Shown in pieces: positions 10,295 through 20,413 of a DNA stretch of 64,000 bases. A program made the translations under genes and the position numbers. The notes under the pieces are model-generated. The model made no database searches, was not told where the DNA came from, and saw nothing but the letters and a program-made list of their open reading frames with translations. Location: assembly GCA_027924025.1 (NCBI GenBank), contig AP026970.1, positions 3,556,501-3,620,500 of the forward strand, in the 5' to 3' direction. Every line of letters begins with the position of its first letter. Within the stretch, counting starts at the first letter, position 1. The stretch comes from Comamonadaceae bacterium OS-4 (GTDB taxonomy: Bacteria > Pseudomonadota > Gammaproteobacteria > Burkholderiales > Burkholderiaceae_C).

Positions 10295-10341
10295 TCTAGC
10301 CCTTATAAAACATGCGCAAGCAGCTACAAATTTAGTAGCAA
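10293..10341 (+). repeat. Dispersed stem-loop repeat, copy A (uvrA/acoR-like junction)
   Basis: Contains TGCGCAAGCAGCTA followed by the hairpin GCTAC-AAATTTA-GTAGC (10323-10339). Compared with GCTAT/ATAGC in copies C and E, both arms changed together (T to C, A to G), so pairing is kept. It lies between two convergent genes. Confidence 0.8.
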
Positions 10342-10356
10342 ATATTGGATGGCAAA

Positions 10357-12354
10357 TCAAACGCTGGCAGCAGCCAGCTTGCGGTACAAGGTCTGCCGGC
10401 TGATGCCCAACTGGCGGGCGGCCAGCGACACATTGCCGCGCGTGGCCTCCAGCGTTTGCTGAATGGCCACTTGCGAGAGTGCTTGCAAGCTCTGGGGCAC
10501 CTGTACTGCCGCGGGCTGAGGCCCGAGTGGTGCGGCCCCTACAGCCATTTCCGGGCCCGTGGGGCTAGCCGCCGCCACAGGCGCAACGGCTTGTAGCGCC
10601 TCCAACAGGTCATCGGGCATGTGGGCCCAGTCCAGCGTGTCTTCGCTGTCTTGCAACATGGCGCAGGCAGTGCGCAGCACGCTGGCGTATTGCCGCAGGT
10701 TGCCCGGCCACGGATAGGCCGCCAAGCGGCTGAGCAGCTCCGGAGCAACCTGCACTGCCAGAGCGGGGCTCAAGTCGCTCAACAGCCGCTCGGTGAGCGC
10801 TGCGAAGTCACTGCGATCGCGCAAGGCAGGCAAGGTCACCGTCAGGCCGTTGATGCGGTAGTACAGGTCGTGGCGGAACTTGCCATTGGCCGCCGCTTCC
10901 GCCAGCTTGCAATGGGTGGCACACACCAGCGCAAAGTCCACCGCCACGGCTTTGCCCGCGCCCACCGGGGTCACGGTGCGCTCTTGCAGCACTCGCAGCA
11001 AGCGGGTTTGCATGGTCAGTGGCATATCGCCGATTTCGTCCAGAAACAAAGTACCGCCATGGGCCTCGCGCAAGCGGCCGGGGCTGCCCTCTTTGCGGGC
11101 ACCGGTAAAAGCGCCCGCCACATAGCCAAACAGCTCGGACTCGATCAGGCTCTCGGGAATGGCCCCGCAGTTGATAGCCACAAAGGGGCCGTCACGGCGC
11201 GGGCCGCTTGCGTGCAAAGCGCGGGCGAACATCTCTTTGCCCACCCCGGACTCACCCTGCACCAGCAGCGGGATCGGCTTGGCGACGATGCGGCGCGCTT
11301 TGTCGGCGGCGCTGCGCCAGCGGGCATCGCCCGTGTCCAGTGCGCTTAGAGCATCGACTCCGGGCTTGGCTGCGCCAGTGGCAGCAGGCGTGGCTGCAGG
11401 TGACAGTGCGGCGTGGCTGATGGCGGGCAGCACCGCAGGATCCACCTGAATCTGCGCGAACACGATGGCGCCGTTGTGCAGTCGCAGTTGCTGGGCTTGC
11501 AGAGGCCGGCGCTTGTGGCGGGAGAGCAGGTCGTCCAGCCGCACATCCAGCACCCGCTCCAGCAAGGTGGCACCGATGTCGCCGGTGTTGAGCCGCAGCA
11601 ACGCCAGGCCCACGCGGTTGGCGCCCACAATCCAGCCGTCGTCTGACAGCGCAATGATGCCTTCGGCCACACTGCCGATGCCCTCCGGGTGCGCATGCAA
11701 ATGCAGCCGGATATTGCGCTTACAGGTGGCCACCATGAGGCGGTTTTCAATCATGCGGGCGGCGGTGCTGACCAGCCCCAAGGTGTGAGCGTGGCCATTG
11801 CGGTGGTCGCCGGAGATATCCAGAATGCCGCTTAACTCGCCGGTGGCCGACAAAATCGGCGAGGCCGCGCAAGTCAAGAAGCCATTGCGCTCCAGGAAAT
11901 GCTCCGAGCCATGGATCTCCACCGCACCGCGCTCCGCCAGCGCGGTGCCGATGGCGTTGGTGCCCCGGTGGCTTTCGTTCCAAGACGCACCACTGGTCAG
12001 TGCCACCCGTTCGGCCTTGTCGACAAAATGCGGGTCGCCCAGGGTGTGCATCAACATGCCGGCGGAATCGGCCAGCACCACTACGCTCTGGCTTTGGCGC
12101 ACCTGGTCAAACACATACTCCATGACCGGGCGCGAGTGGGCCAACAGCGCATGGTTACTCGCCAGCACATGGCGCAAATGGTGGGTGCTGGCATGTTCGG
12201 GCGAGACCCGGGCAGTGGGCGCCAAACCGGCCGCCATGCTACGGTGCCATGAGCGCGCCAGCCGCTCATCCACGATACCGACCGGGCACTGCCCGGTTTC
12301 CAAAAGCTGCTGTCGGGCCTGACGTAAGGCCAGCAAAGGGGAAGGTGATCGCAC
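10357..12354 (-). CDS. AcoR-like sigma-54-dependent activator of aldehyde/acetoin catabolism
   Basis: 665 residues. N-terminal sensor region with a GAF-type domain (about 60-220; GTNAIGTAL is typical of AcoR relatives), a central AAA+ domain (about 345-570) and a C-terminal Fis-type helix-turn-helix (NVSLAARQLGISRQTLYRKL). The AAA+ part has Walker A GESGVGKE, the sigma-54-contacting loop GAFTGA and Walker B GGTLFLDEIGD, so it should remodel sigma-54 polymerase. It diverges from the aldehyde dehydrogenase gene at 12659, the arrangement seen for AcoR/AcxR-type control of alcohol, acetoin or ketone breakdown. The inducer is not determinable here. Palindromes and a -24/-12-like element lie in the shared upstream region. 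Confidence 0.88.
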   Translation of the reverse strand: MRSPSPLLALRQARQQLLETGQCPVGIVDERLARSWHRSMAAGLAPTARVSPEHASTHHLRHVLASNHALLAHSRPVMEYVFDQVRQSQSVVVLADSAGMLMHTLGDPHFVDKAERVALTSGASWNESHRGTNAIGTALAERGAVEIHGSEHFLERNGFLTCAASPILSATGELSGILDISGDHRNGHAHTLGLVSTAARMIENRLMVATCKRNIRLHLHAHPEGIGSVAEGIIALSDDGWIVGANRVGLALLRLNTGDIGATLLERVLDVRLDDLLSRHKRRPLQAQQLRLHNGAIVFAQIQVDPAVLPAISHAALSPAATPAATGAAKPGVDALSALDTGDARWRSAADKARRIVAKPIPLLVQGESGVGKEMFARALHASGPRRDGPFVAINCGAIPESLIESELFGYVAGAFTGARKEGSPGRLREAHGGTLFLDEIGDMPLTMQTRLLRVLQERTVTPVGAGKAVAVDFALVCATHCKLAEAAANGKFRHDLYYRINGLTVTLPALRDRSDFAALTERLLSDLSPALAVQVAPELLSRLAAYPWPGNLRQYASVLRTACAMLQDSEDTLDWAHMPDDLLEALQAVAPVAAASPTGPEMAVGAAPLGPQPAAVQVPQSLQALSQVAIQQTLEATRGNVSLAARQLGISRQTLYRKLAAASV

Positions 12355-12463
12355 GTTGTCTCCTGCGCGGAGTCATGTCGCCCCGCTCTGCGTTTCAGTA
12401 TGGGGGTTGTGTGCGCAGGGAGCAATGGCGCAGACCCTCAAAACTGTCCGAGTGTTCCATTTT

Positions 12464-12494
12464 GTGACACCTGTCACTGTGGCAAAGCGTGACA
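12464..12494. promoter_or_regulatory. Candidate binding sites for the divergent sigma-54 activator
   Basis: A perfect 6+2+6 inverted repeat GTGACACCTGTCAC at 12464-12477, then a third GTGACA half-site at 12489-12494 on the same face about two turns on. They lie about 110 nt from the regulator start and 85-115 nt upstream of the candidate -24/-12 element. Assignment to this regulator is inference. Confidence 0.55.
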
Positions 12495-12577
12495 GCACCG
12501 GCTAGCGGACACTGGCAGACGAACCTGTAGACAGAAAAAACCCAATGAAATCAACGCTGGGCATGCGCACCCGCAGG

Positions 12578-12593
12578 TGGCACGCCTCTTGAG
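12578..12593 (+). promoter_or_regulatory. Candidate sigma-54 (-24/-12) promoter of the aldehyde dehydrogenase gene
   Basis: TGGCACGCCTCTTGAG matches the TGGCACG-N4-TTGCW consensus with correct spacing, except that the conserved -12 GC reads GA. It lies about 66 nt before the ATG. The nearby sigma-54 activator raises the likelihood; the -12 mismatch lowers it. Confidence 0.45.
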
Positions 12594-12658
12594 TCAGAAG
12601 AGCACCTGCCGGAAGCCACTCCGCAGGAAATCAAACCAAGCACAAGAGGACGACAACC

Positions 12659-14182
<1,524 letters not shown>

Positions 14183-14214
14183 AGCGAATCACGTCAACTG
14201 GCACCCAACGCGGT

Positions 14215-14276
14215 AACCCGACGGGGTGGCCACCGATTTCTGGTACTCCAGCATGAGGTGGACGCCCCGTTGGGTT
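14215..14276. other. Long inverted repeat between aldehyde dehydrogenase and DUF779 genes
   Basis: AACCCGACGGGGT (14215-14227) pairs with GCCCCGTTGGGTT (14264-14276) over 12 of 13 positions counting G-T pairs, leaving a loop of about 36 nt. No T run follows. It could be a partial terminator, an mRNA-stabilising 3' structure for the dehydrogenase message, or an operator. The rest of the 181-bp gap shows nothing clear. Confidence 0.5.
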
Positions 14277-14363
14277 ATTGCGTTGCGAGAGCCAACAAAA
14301 GTTGTTTGGCTGCGAGCACCTAGACCGTAGATTCAAGTGACATTGCGAACAGGAGACAAAACC

Positions 14364-14738
14364 ATGGTCGACAAAGTAGTAGCCACCCCCGCTGCCCTGG
14401 AGCTGGTGGCCTTCCTCAAAACCAAGCATGGCCCCGATTTGATGTTCCACCAAAGTGGCGGTTGCTGCGACAACAGCGCGGCCAACTGTTACCTGCCCGG
14501 CGAAATCACCATGGGTGCGGGCGATGTGTATTTGGGCGACATCGGCGGCAGCCCCTTCTACATCGGCATCGGGCAATACGAGTACTGGAAACACACCCAG
14601 CTCATCATCGACGTGATCGAAGGCCACGGCGGCACCTTCTCACTCGAAGGACCAGAGGGGAAAGCGTTTCACACCCGTTCCCGGGTGTTCACGGATGCAG
14701 AACTGGCCGAGCTGGGCATTGAAAAGCCTCAGCAATGA
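14364..14738 (+). CDS. DUF779 family protein
   Basis: 124 residues from ATG 14364, preceded by AGGAGACA at 14351. The family has no assigned function that I know. The conserved core is visible: MFHQSGGCCDNSAANCYL, a histidine and three cysteines close together, then GDVYLGDIGG and a QYEYWKHTQ segment. No signal peptide or membrane segment. The cysteine/histidine cluster might bind metal or be redox-active; that is inference. It follows the aldehyde dehydrogenase by 181 bp on the same strand. This recurring neighbourhood suggests a helper role in aldehyde oxidation, such as activating or protecting the dehydrogenase. Confidence 0.85.
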   Translation: MVDKVVATPAALELVAFLKTKHGPDLMFHQSGGCCDNSAANCYLPGEITMGAGDVYLGDIGGSPFYIGIGQYEYWKHTQLIIDVIEGHGGTFSLEGPEGKAFHTRSRVFTDAELAELGIEKPQQ

Positions 14739-14755
14739 AAACGCGTGCAATCAGG

Positions 14756-14804
14756 CTGTAGCGCTCGTAAAACATGCGCCAACAGCTCCTTTTTTCATAG
14801 CATC
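14756..14804 (+). repeat. Dispersed stem-loop repeat, copy B (DUF779/DUF1501 junction)
   Basis: Shares CGTAAAACATGCGC and CAGCT...CATAGCA with copy A and keeps the 5-7-5 geometry at 14785-14801 (GCTCC...ATAGC, only three pairs left). It reaches the stop codon of the convergent DUF1501 gene (14803). Confidence 0.65.
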
Positions 14805-16305
14805 ACGTCATAAAACCCAGATCCCACGGGTAATCTGCCCGGCCGGCCGGAGCCCCGAAGTTGTTGATATTGCCCAGCACTTGGGGCATTTCGGTGGGGG
14901 TCACACCGAACCATTTGGCCAGCGTGGCAGCGTACTGATCTACCGAGGTGCGGGGTAACAAGCGGCCCTGCCCGACATGCCATTGCTCCGCGGCGGTATA
15001 GACCCGGGGCCAGCCGGTGCCATCGGTCACATTGATGGGCGGGGCTTCACCGAAATAGCGCCGGCCGTCTACTGCACCGCCCACGACAAAATGGTGGCTA
15101 CCCCACCCGTGGTCGGAGCCATCGCCATTAGACGACAAAGTGCGGCCAAAGTCAGACGCAGTGAACGAGGTGACCTGGTTCTCCACGCCCATTTCCACCG
15201 TCGCGTTGTAAAACGCGGTCATGGCGGCACTAACCCGGCCTAGCAAAGTGCCATGGTCCCGGATCAGGTTGTCGTGCAAATCGAATCCGCCGATCGACAC
15301 AAAAAACACCTGCCGACGCACGCCCAAGGCGGCCCGCCCTTTGATCAAGCGCGCCACCATCTTGAGCTGGTTGCCCAGCGAATCCGTAGGGAACACGGTG
15401 GAGGGCACGGTCTCTGACAAGGCGGTGGTTACCGCAGACTCGGCATCCAAAGCGCGCTTGGTGACGGCGTTGTATTCGTTTTCGAGTTTGTGCACCCGGT
15501 TTTCCCGCATCAGACTGCTAATCGCTGCTGCAACCGACGGGTTTCCATACACCGTGGTGCTGGTCGCTGGCTTGATTTTGATCGCCCCACTGGTGCTGAC
15601 CTGGTACTGCAGCGCCGTATCGCCGGACAAAAACACCGCATTCCCCGAGACCGAGATCCCGGTGAACACCGCTTTGCTGTTCAAGCTGTTCTCAAGGGTC
15701 AGATCGCCCAGGTTGCCGCCCCAGCCCACTGTCGACCCCTCGGGGGAAGACGATTGCCAGATGCTTTGCTGGTCGTTATGCGAAAACAACTGCGGTGGCC
15801 GGGGAAAGCTGACCCGATCGTTGCTGTCGTACTGGGCGCGCGTCAGCGGCTTCACCAGCGGCCCGACGTTGAGCTGCACCGCCATCTTGCCGGTATTGAA
15901 CAGACCGGCAAGCCCGGTCATGGTGGGATTCAGGGCAAACTGCCGCCCGGTTTGGGACTGGCTGTCTACAGGGGCAGCAATCGGGTTCAACAGGGTTGCT
16001 GCCAAGCTCGATTTGGCAAGTGCAATCCCGCCGGCCGTCTGGCCACTACCGCCGCCACGAATCGCGCTGTAGAGGTTGTAGTTGGTGTCGTCGTAAGGGA
16101 TCAGGGTGTTGGCGTAGTCGTTGCCACCATACAAAAACACGCACACCAAGGCCTTGTAATCCCCTGAGGGGGCATTGAATGCTGCGGCCTCACCCAGTGC
16201 GGCCAGGTTCATCGCAAACGGCAGGGCGGTACCGGTCAAGGCGAGTTGGCCGGAGCGGCGCAAAAATGCACGGCGCTGCAGATCAGGAAGGGTTGAGCTT
16301 GTCAT
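14803..16305 (-). CDS. DUF1501 family protein, Tat-exported
   Basis: 500 residues from ATG 16305. The N-terminus RRAFLRRSGQLALTGTALPF carries a twin-arginine pattern followed by a hydrophobic stretch, as usual for this family, implying folded export to the periplasm. The body shows family blocks FLYGGNDYANTLIPYD, FVSIGGFDLHDN and DHGWGSHHFVVGG, the latter resembling the sulfatase/phosphatase superfamily with possible metal-binding Asp and His. Enzymatic activity is unproven. It starts 11 nt after the stop of the DUF1800 gene, and the DUF1800-DUF1501 pair occurs together in many bacteria, so the two probably form one operon and one functional unit. A longer frame upstream (to 16371) overlaps the DUF1800 gene and is not needed. 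Confidence 0.88.
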   Translation of the reverse strand: MTSSTLPDLQRRAFLRRSGQLALTGTALPFAMNLAALGEAAAFNAPSGDYKALVCVFLYGGNDYANTLIPYDDTNYNLYSAIRGGGSGQTAGGIALAKSSLAATLLNPIAAPVDSQSQTGRQFALNPTMTGLAGLFNTGKMAVQLNVGPLVKPLTRAQYDSNDRVSFPRPPQLFSHNDQQSIWQSSSPEGSTVGWGGNLGDLTLENSLNSKAVFTGISVSGNAVFLSGDTALQYQVSTSGAIKIKPATSTTVYGNPSVAAAISSLMRENRVHKLENEYNAVTKRALDAESAVTTALSETVPSTVFPTDSLGNQLKMVARLIKGRAALGVRRQVFFVSIGGFDLHDNLIRDHGTLLGRVSAAMTAFYNATVEMGVENQVTSFTASDFGRTLSSNGDGSDHGWGSHHFVVGGAVDGRRYFGEAPPINVTDGTGWPRVYTAAEQWHVGQGRLLPRTSVDQYAATLAKWFGVTPTEMPQVLGNINNFGAPAGRADYPWDLGFMT

Positions 16306-16316
16306 CGGTTTGCGCC

Positions 16317-18140
16317 TTATTTTTGAACCAGATATTCCACACTCGCCATCACCATGAGCACCGCGGCGCACACCCGGTTGCGCTTGATGGCGGCACTGCT
16401 GCTTGCCGTCACATTCACCCCAGCCAGGGCAGTGACTATGGTACTCACCGTGCTAGCGGACAACTGTCCTGCGGCCAGCAGCAGGTTCAGGCGCTGCACC
16501 AGCGCTGTCGGGTCGAGCACCAGCGTCAGCTCAGTGGTGTACGCGGCCTTGATGTCACCGGAGTTAAAGCCGGTGTCGATCACATTCATCATGAGGTTCA
16601 GGTAGCCGCCGACGCTGCTCTCGTTCACGATCTGGAATTCGGGGGCCACTTTCCCAGCACTCAAACCGGTAGCCGGTGGCGCTACTGTGGAGGGCGGCAC
16701 ATAGCCGGGGCGGAAGAAGTTGAATACCGACGGAGAGCGCAAGGGGCTTTGCCCCAAAGAGTCGGCCGCGTTGCTCGTATTCCAGATTTTCCAGGTGCCC
16801 GCAACGGAAGTCACGTTGAAGGTGCGCAGCCACTGCACCAAGCGCAACATGGGCTCACGCAGCTTGCCGAACTCCGGTGCAGTCAGCCCGCTGGCGTTGC
16901 GCGCCTCGTCGTCATTCAAGATGGCGGCAAACACATAGGCCATGTCGCCGCGCACACCCGCCCCGTTATTGGCAAAAACAGCCGCCACACGGGCCACGTA
17001 GGCCGGAGTGGGATTGCTGGTTACCAAGCGCTGGATCAGCTGTTTGCAAATGAACGGGGCCGTGTTCTGGTGGTTGAACAACGTGTCCAGCGCCGTCTTC
17101 AAGGCCTGGGCGCCCGGTGTGTTGGCCGGAATCGTCACGTTAAGAAAGGTGGCGGCCAATGTGGAGTGATTGGACGCCGTGAGCTTCATCGGCAAGCGGA
17201 CATAACTGGTGTTCGCAACAGTACGGGTACCGCCACCGGTTTGGGGAATCACGGTGTCCACGTTCTGGCTGCGATCCACGTCATAGCCGGTGAATACCCG
17301 GGCCAAGTTCGCGACATCGCTGGGAGTGTAGGTTTCTTGCGGCTTGCCATTGCCGTCCAGCTGCTGAGTGCCATCCGGGTTCAGCTTGTAGAGCCCGATG
17401 GTGAATAGCTGCATGACCTCGCGGGCGTAATTCTCATCAGGCAAACGACCGGTGCTGACGTTTTCCTTCAAGTTGCCTTTGGTATTGAGGTAGAACCCCA
17501 TCGCGGTATTGAGGGTTACCGCCTCCAGCAAATCCCTGAAATTGCCAAACGCGTGCTGCACCAGAATGTCCCAGTACCGTGCGATCGCGTGGCTGCGCCA
17601 GGCGATATCCAAGCTGCTGAGCGACACCACCATTAACTCTGACAGCGCCAGGGCCGCGCGCTTGCGCATGGGGTCTGTGGCGGTTGCCAACTGGCTCCAG
17701 ATCATGTGGTCGGCGGGGTAATCGTTGTCGTAATAGTTGGCAGGATTCAAGGCATCGCCATAACCCTGGGAGTCGAGCCAGTCCCAACCACTGATGCCTG
17801 ACGGTTTGGCGATCTCGGCCTTCATCCAACCGGCATAGCCCAAGCTGCGTACCGAGGCAATCTCGGCGCTGCTCGCCGACAAACCGGCCTGCAAGAGAAA
17901 CCGGGCCGCCTGCGCATCATTGACAGGCGCAGCCAAGCTGGCCAAGGCCACGCTCCTGCCCGTGTCTACTGGCGTGTAAGTCGTCGTTGTGGCGGCAGTG
18001 CTACCACCCTCCCCGCCGCCGCAGGCGGCCAACGCCACCGCTGAAAGCCCCACCATGGAGATGCCGGCACTCCGCTGAGGTGCACTGGCGCGCGGCTGCT
18101 GTGTCATAGGAGATGTATCTGTTTCCATACCGTCTTTCAT
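16317..18140 (-). CDS. DUF1800 family lipoprotein
   Basis: 607 residues from ATG 18140; ATG 18128 and ATG 18107 (MTQQPRAS) are alternative starts. A lipoprotein signal ends at the lipobox LAAC (Cys near 40), followed by a glycine/threonine linker, so the mature protein should be anchored to a membrane facing the periplasm. DUF1800 hallmarks include RLPDENYAREVMQLFTIGL near the centre and LRSPSVFNFFRPGY towards the end. The family has no firm biochemical function. It is the first gene of a two-gene unit with the DUF1501 gene. 103 bp separate it from pyrF upstream on the same strand, and I see no strong terminator there. Confidence 0.88.
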   Translation of the reverse strand: MKDGMETDTSPMTQQPRASAPQRSAGISMVGLSAVALAACGGGEGGSTAATTTTYTPVDTGRSVALASLAAPVNDAQAARFLLQAGLSASSAEIASVRSLGYAGWMKAEIAKPSGISGWDWLDSQGYGDALNPANYYDNDYPADHMIWSQLATATDPMRKRAALALSELMVVSLSSLDIAWRSHAIARYWDILVQHAFGNFRDLLEAVTLNTAMGFYLNTKGNLKENVSTGRLPDENYAREVMQLFTIGLYKLNPDGTQQLDGNGKPQETYTPSDVANLARVFTGYDVDRSQNVDTVIPQTGGGTRTVANTSYVRLPMKLTASNHSTLAATFLNVTIPANTPGAQALKTALDTLFNHQNTAPFICKQLIQRLVTSNPTPAYVARVAAVFANNGAGVRGDMAYVFAAILNDDEARNASGLTAPEFGKLREPMLRLVQWLRTFNVTSVAGTWKIWNTSNAADSLGQSPLRSPSVFNFFRPGYVPPSTVAPPATGLSAGKVAPEFQIVNESSVGGYLNLMMNVIDTGFNSGDIKAAYTTELTLVLDPTALVQRLNLLLAAGQLSASTVSTIVTALAGVNVTASSSAAIKRNRVCAAVLMVMASVEYLVQK

Positions 18141-18243
18141 TGGCGGATTGACTTGCGCACCCTTGCTAACAAGCCCTTCAATGAAGATTACGGTGAGGTA
18201 CCCCTATTCCATCAGCTGCGTTACAAACACTTACCAACGGTGA

Positions 18244-19086
18244 TTACGCAGCCGCCGCCTGTTGCAAGGTTGCGCGGGTCCGGGTCGCTTCTGCCCGGGC
18301 AGCAGAGGCAAAGTCCATGCCTGCAGACGCATACAAAATCGCGCGGGAAGAGTTCACCGCGATCGGCGCGGTCGTCTCGCCGTTCACTGACTTCCAACCG
18401 GCCTTGACGGTGGCGACCGCATCACCGCCCTGCGCGCCGACCCCGGGAATCAGCAGGGGCACCGTGGGCGCCAATGCCCGCACCCGCTCGATCTCCGCCG
18501 GATAGGTGGCGCCGACCACTAGCCCCAACTGGCCGTTGAGGTTCCACGGGCTCTGTGCGAGGGCTGCAATGTGTTCATACAGCCGAGGCTGCCCGGGCAC
18601 ATCCAGCAAGCGCTGCGGCTGGAAATCATCGCCCCCGGGGTTGGAGGTGCGGCACAACAGGAACGCGCCTTTGCCGTGGTACTTCAAATACGGAGCGACC
18701 GAGTCAAACCCCATAAAGGGCGAGAGGGTGACGGCATCGGCACCGTAGCGCTCAAATGCCTCTTTGGCGTATTGCTCTGCGGTACTGCCGATGTCGCCAC
18801 GCTTGGCATCCAGAATGACCGGCACGCCCGGCGCAGTGCGACGCATGTGCTCCATCAGCTTTTCCAGCTGAGCCTCGGCGCCATGGGCGGCAAAGTAGGC
18901 AATCTGCGGCTTGAACGAGTTCACCAGATCTGCCGTGGCGTCCACGATGGCGGCGCAAAAATCATAAATCTTGCTGGCGTCTCCGCGCCAATGGGTCGGA
19001 AATTTGGCCGGCTCCGGGTCCAGCCCCACGCACAACAACGAGCCGTTTTCGCGCTCGGCAGTGCGCAATTGTTCAATAAATGTCAT
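18244..19086 (-). CDS. pyrF: Orotidine 5'-phosphate decarboxylase (long type)
   Basis: 280 residues. Last step of UMP synthesis: decarboxylation of OMP. The active-site cluster [15 protein letters not shown] (Asp-x-Lys-x-x-Asp) is intact, with [14 protein letters not shown] near the start. The length of about 275-280 residues places it in the second bacterial subfamily common in beta- and actinobacteria, rather than the 230-residue enteric type. It lies 11 nt downstream of udg on the same strand, so it may be read from the same message as tsaB-rimI-udg. Confidence 0.96.
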   Translation of the reverse strand: MTFIEQLRTAERENGSLLCVGLDPEPAKFPTHWRGDASKIYDFCAAIVDATADLVNSFKPQIAYFAAHGAEAQLEKLMEHMRRTAPGVPVILDAKRGDIGSTAEQYAKEAFERYGADAVTLSPFMGFDSVAPYLKYHGKGAFLLCRTSNPGGDDFQPQRLLDVPGQPRLYEHIAALAQSPWNLNGQLGLVVGATYPAEIERVRALAPTVPLLIPGVGAQGGDAVATVKAGWKSVNGETTAPIAVNSSRAILYASAGMDFASAARAEATRTRATLQQAAAA

Positions 19087-19097
19087 GGGAACCTATT

Positions 19098-19916
19098 TTA
19101 AGAAGGGGCGATGCTGTCCATGGCCAGGCACAAGTCAGCCCAGGCTTTGGCCTTGTCCGCGCTGTTGCGCAGCAGCAGCTTGGGGTGGTAACTCACCACC
19201 ACCGGAATGCCGCGGTAGCGGTACACCATGCCGCGCAGCTTGCCCAAGGGTTGGGTGGCCAGCGCGCCATGCTCGGACAGCAGGGTCTGAATGGCGAAGC
19301 GGCCTACCGCAAATATCACTTTCGGCCGGACCAGCTCTACCTCGCGCTGCAGGAACTGCGCGCACTCCGCCAGGTCGGCAGGCGCGGGGTTGCGGCCATG
19401 CGGCGGGCGGCACTTCACCACATTGGTGGCATAGGCACCTTGCGGCCCGCTGCCGGTGCGGCTGACCCCTACGGCTTGCAGCATGTTGTCGAGCAGTTGC
19501 CCGGGAGCACCGGTGAAGGCTTGGGCGGCGGCGTCTTCCTCCTCTTCCGGCGGATCCCCCACCACCATCCAATCGGCCTGGGCTTGGGCGGCCGGTTGCA
19601 GGGTGCCGAACTTGCGGCCCGCGCACAAGCCGCAGGCGATGCAGGCCGCGGCAGTGTCTGCCAAGCCATTCCAATCCAGCGCGGCCAGGTCCGAGGGTTG
19701 CACCGGCACCGCCTCCGGGGCGGTTGCCGGGGCCTTGGGCGCTACCGGCGCGGGCTGCGGCGCACGGGCCACCGGGCTGGCCACCGCCGCACGGGTGGGT
19801 GCGACCGGTGCAGGGTCGTTATCTGCCAGGACGGCGAAGGCGGTGCCGGGCAACCAGACGCGAACGCCCATCTCCAGCAGCATGGCGCGTTGGCGCTCGT
19901 CGAGTTGCAATGCCAT
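19098..19916 (-). CDS. Family 4 uracil-DNA glycosylase (iron-sulfur type)
   Basis: 272 residues. Removes uracil from DNA at the start of base-excision repair. Iron-sulfur ligands are seen in CIACGLC and further cysteines in VVKCRPPHGRNP and LAECAQFL. Substrate motifs are GDPPEEEEDAAAQAFTGAPG (first half diverged from the usual GExPG) and the C-terminal SYHPK. Residues about 32-80 are an alanine/proline-rich, probably disordered stretch not essential to the fold. It follows rimI by 5 nt on the same strand in the tsaB-rimI-udg order common in Burkholderiales. Confidence 0.9.
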   Translation of the reverse strand: MALQLDERQRAMLLEMGVRVWLPGTAFAVLADNDPAPVAPTRAAVASPVARAPQPAPVAPKAPATAPEAVPVQPSDLAALDWNGLADTAAACIACGLCAGRKFGTLQPAAQAQADWMVVGDPPEEEEDAAAQAFTGAPGQLLDNMLQAVGVSRTGSGPQGAYATNVVKCRPPHGRNPAPADLAECAQFLQREVELVRPKVIFAVGRFAIQTLLSEHGALATQPLGKLRGMVYRYRGIPVVVSYHPKLLLRNSADKAKAWADLCLAMDSIAPS

Positions 19917-19921
19917 GGTGT

Positions 19922-20413
19922 TCAGTGCTCCAGTGCCAGGCTCATGACGATGGCGTCTTCGCGCTGCCCGCGGTCTGCGGGGTAATAGGCTTTGCGCATG
20001 CCCACGCGGCGAAAGCCATGGGCCTCGTAGACCTGGATGGCGCGTGCGTTATGCACCCGCACCTCCAGCCAGAGCCACTGTGCGCCTTGTCCGCGGGCCC
20101 AGACGCCCAAGGCATCGAGCATGACGCGGGCCCAGCCCTGGCATTGGTATTCGGGGGCGACCGTGATGTTGAGCAGGTGCACTTCGTCCACCCCTTTCAT
20201 GGCCACAAAGTAACCCAACAACTCGCCACGGCCGGTGATCATCTGGGCCTGGTAGCCACTGTGCAGGGCGTCGATAAAGTTGGCCCGACTCCAGGGGTGG
20301 GCGTAGGTGCGCTGCTCCACCTGAAGCACCCGGTCCAGCGAATCCGCGAGCATGGGCTCGAAAACGGCCTCGTGGACCGCATCTGGCGCGGGCACCGTGC
20401 GATAGGGGCTCAT
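19922..20413 (-). CDS. rimI: Ribosomal protein S18 alanine N-acetyltransferase
   Basis: 163 residues, GNAT fold. The acetyl-CoA pyrophosphate loop appears as QCQGWARVMLDAL (the usual Q/RxxGxG/A pattern, with GWA), preceded by LLNITVAPEYQ and followed by LEVRVHNARAIQVYEAHGF, which is typical of RimI. Its start codon overlaps the tsaB stop (ATGA), so the two are translationally coupled. The first 25 residues are an extension relative to the enteric enzyme. Confidence 0.92.
   Translation of the reverse strand: MSPYRTVPAPDAVHEAVFEPMLADSLDRVLQVEQRTYAHPWSRANFIDALHSGYQAQMITGRGELLGYFVAMKGVDEVHLLNITVAPEYQCQGWARVMLDALGVWARGQGAQWLWLEVRVHNARAIQVYEAHGFRRVGMRKAYYPADRGQREDAIVMSLALEH

Larger units (their letters stand above)
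12355..12658. promoter_or_regulatory. 304-bp divergent control region, regulator / aldehyde dehydrogenase
   Basis: No coding sequence is apparent. It contains a GTGACA-CC-TGTCAC inverted repeat, a nearby GTGACA half-site, a sigma-54-like element and an AGAGGA ribosome site just before the dehydrogenase. The layout (activator sites roughly 100 nt upstream of a -24/-12 element) fits enhancer-dependent transcription of the dehydrogenase gene. Confidence 0.7.
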
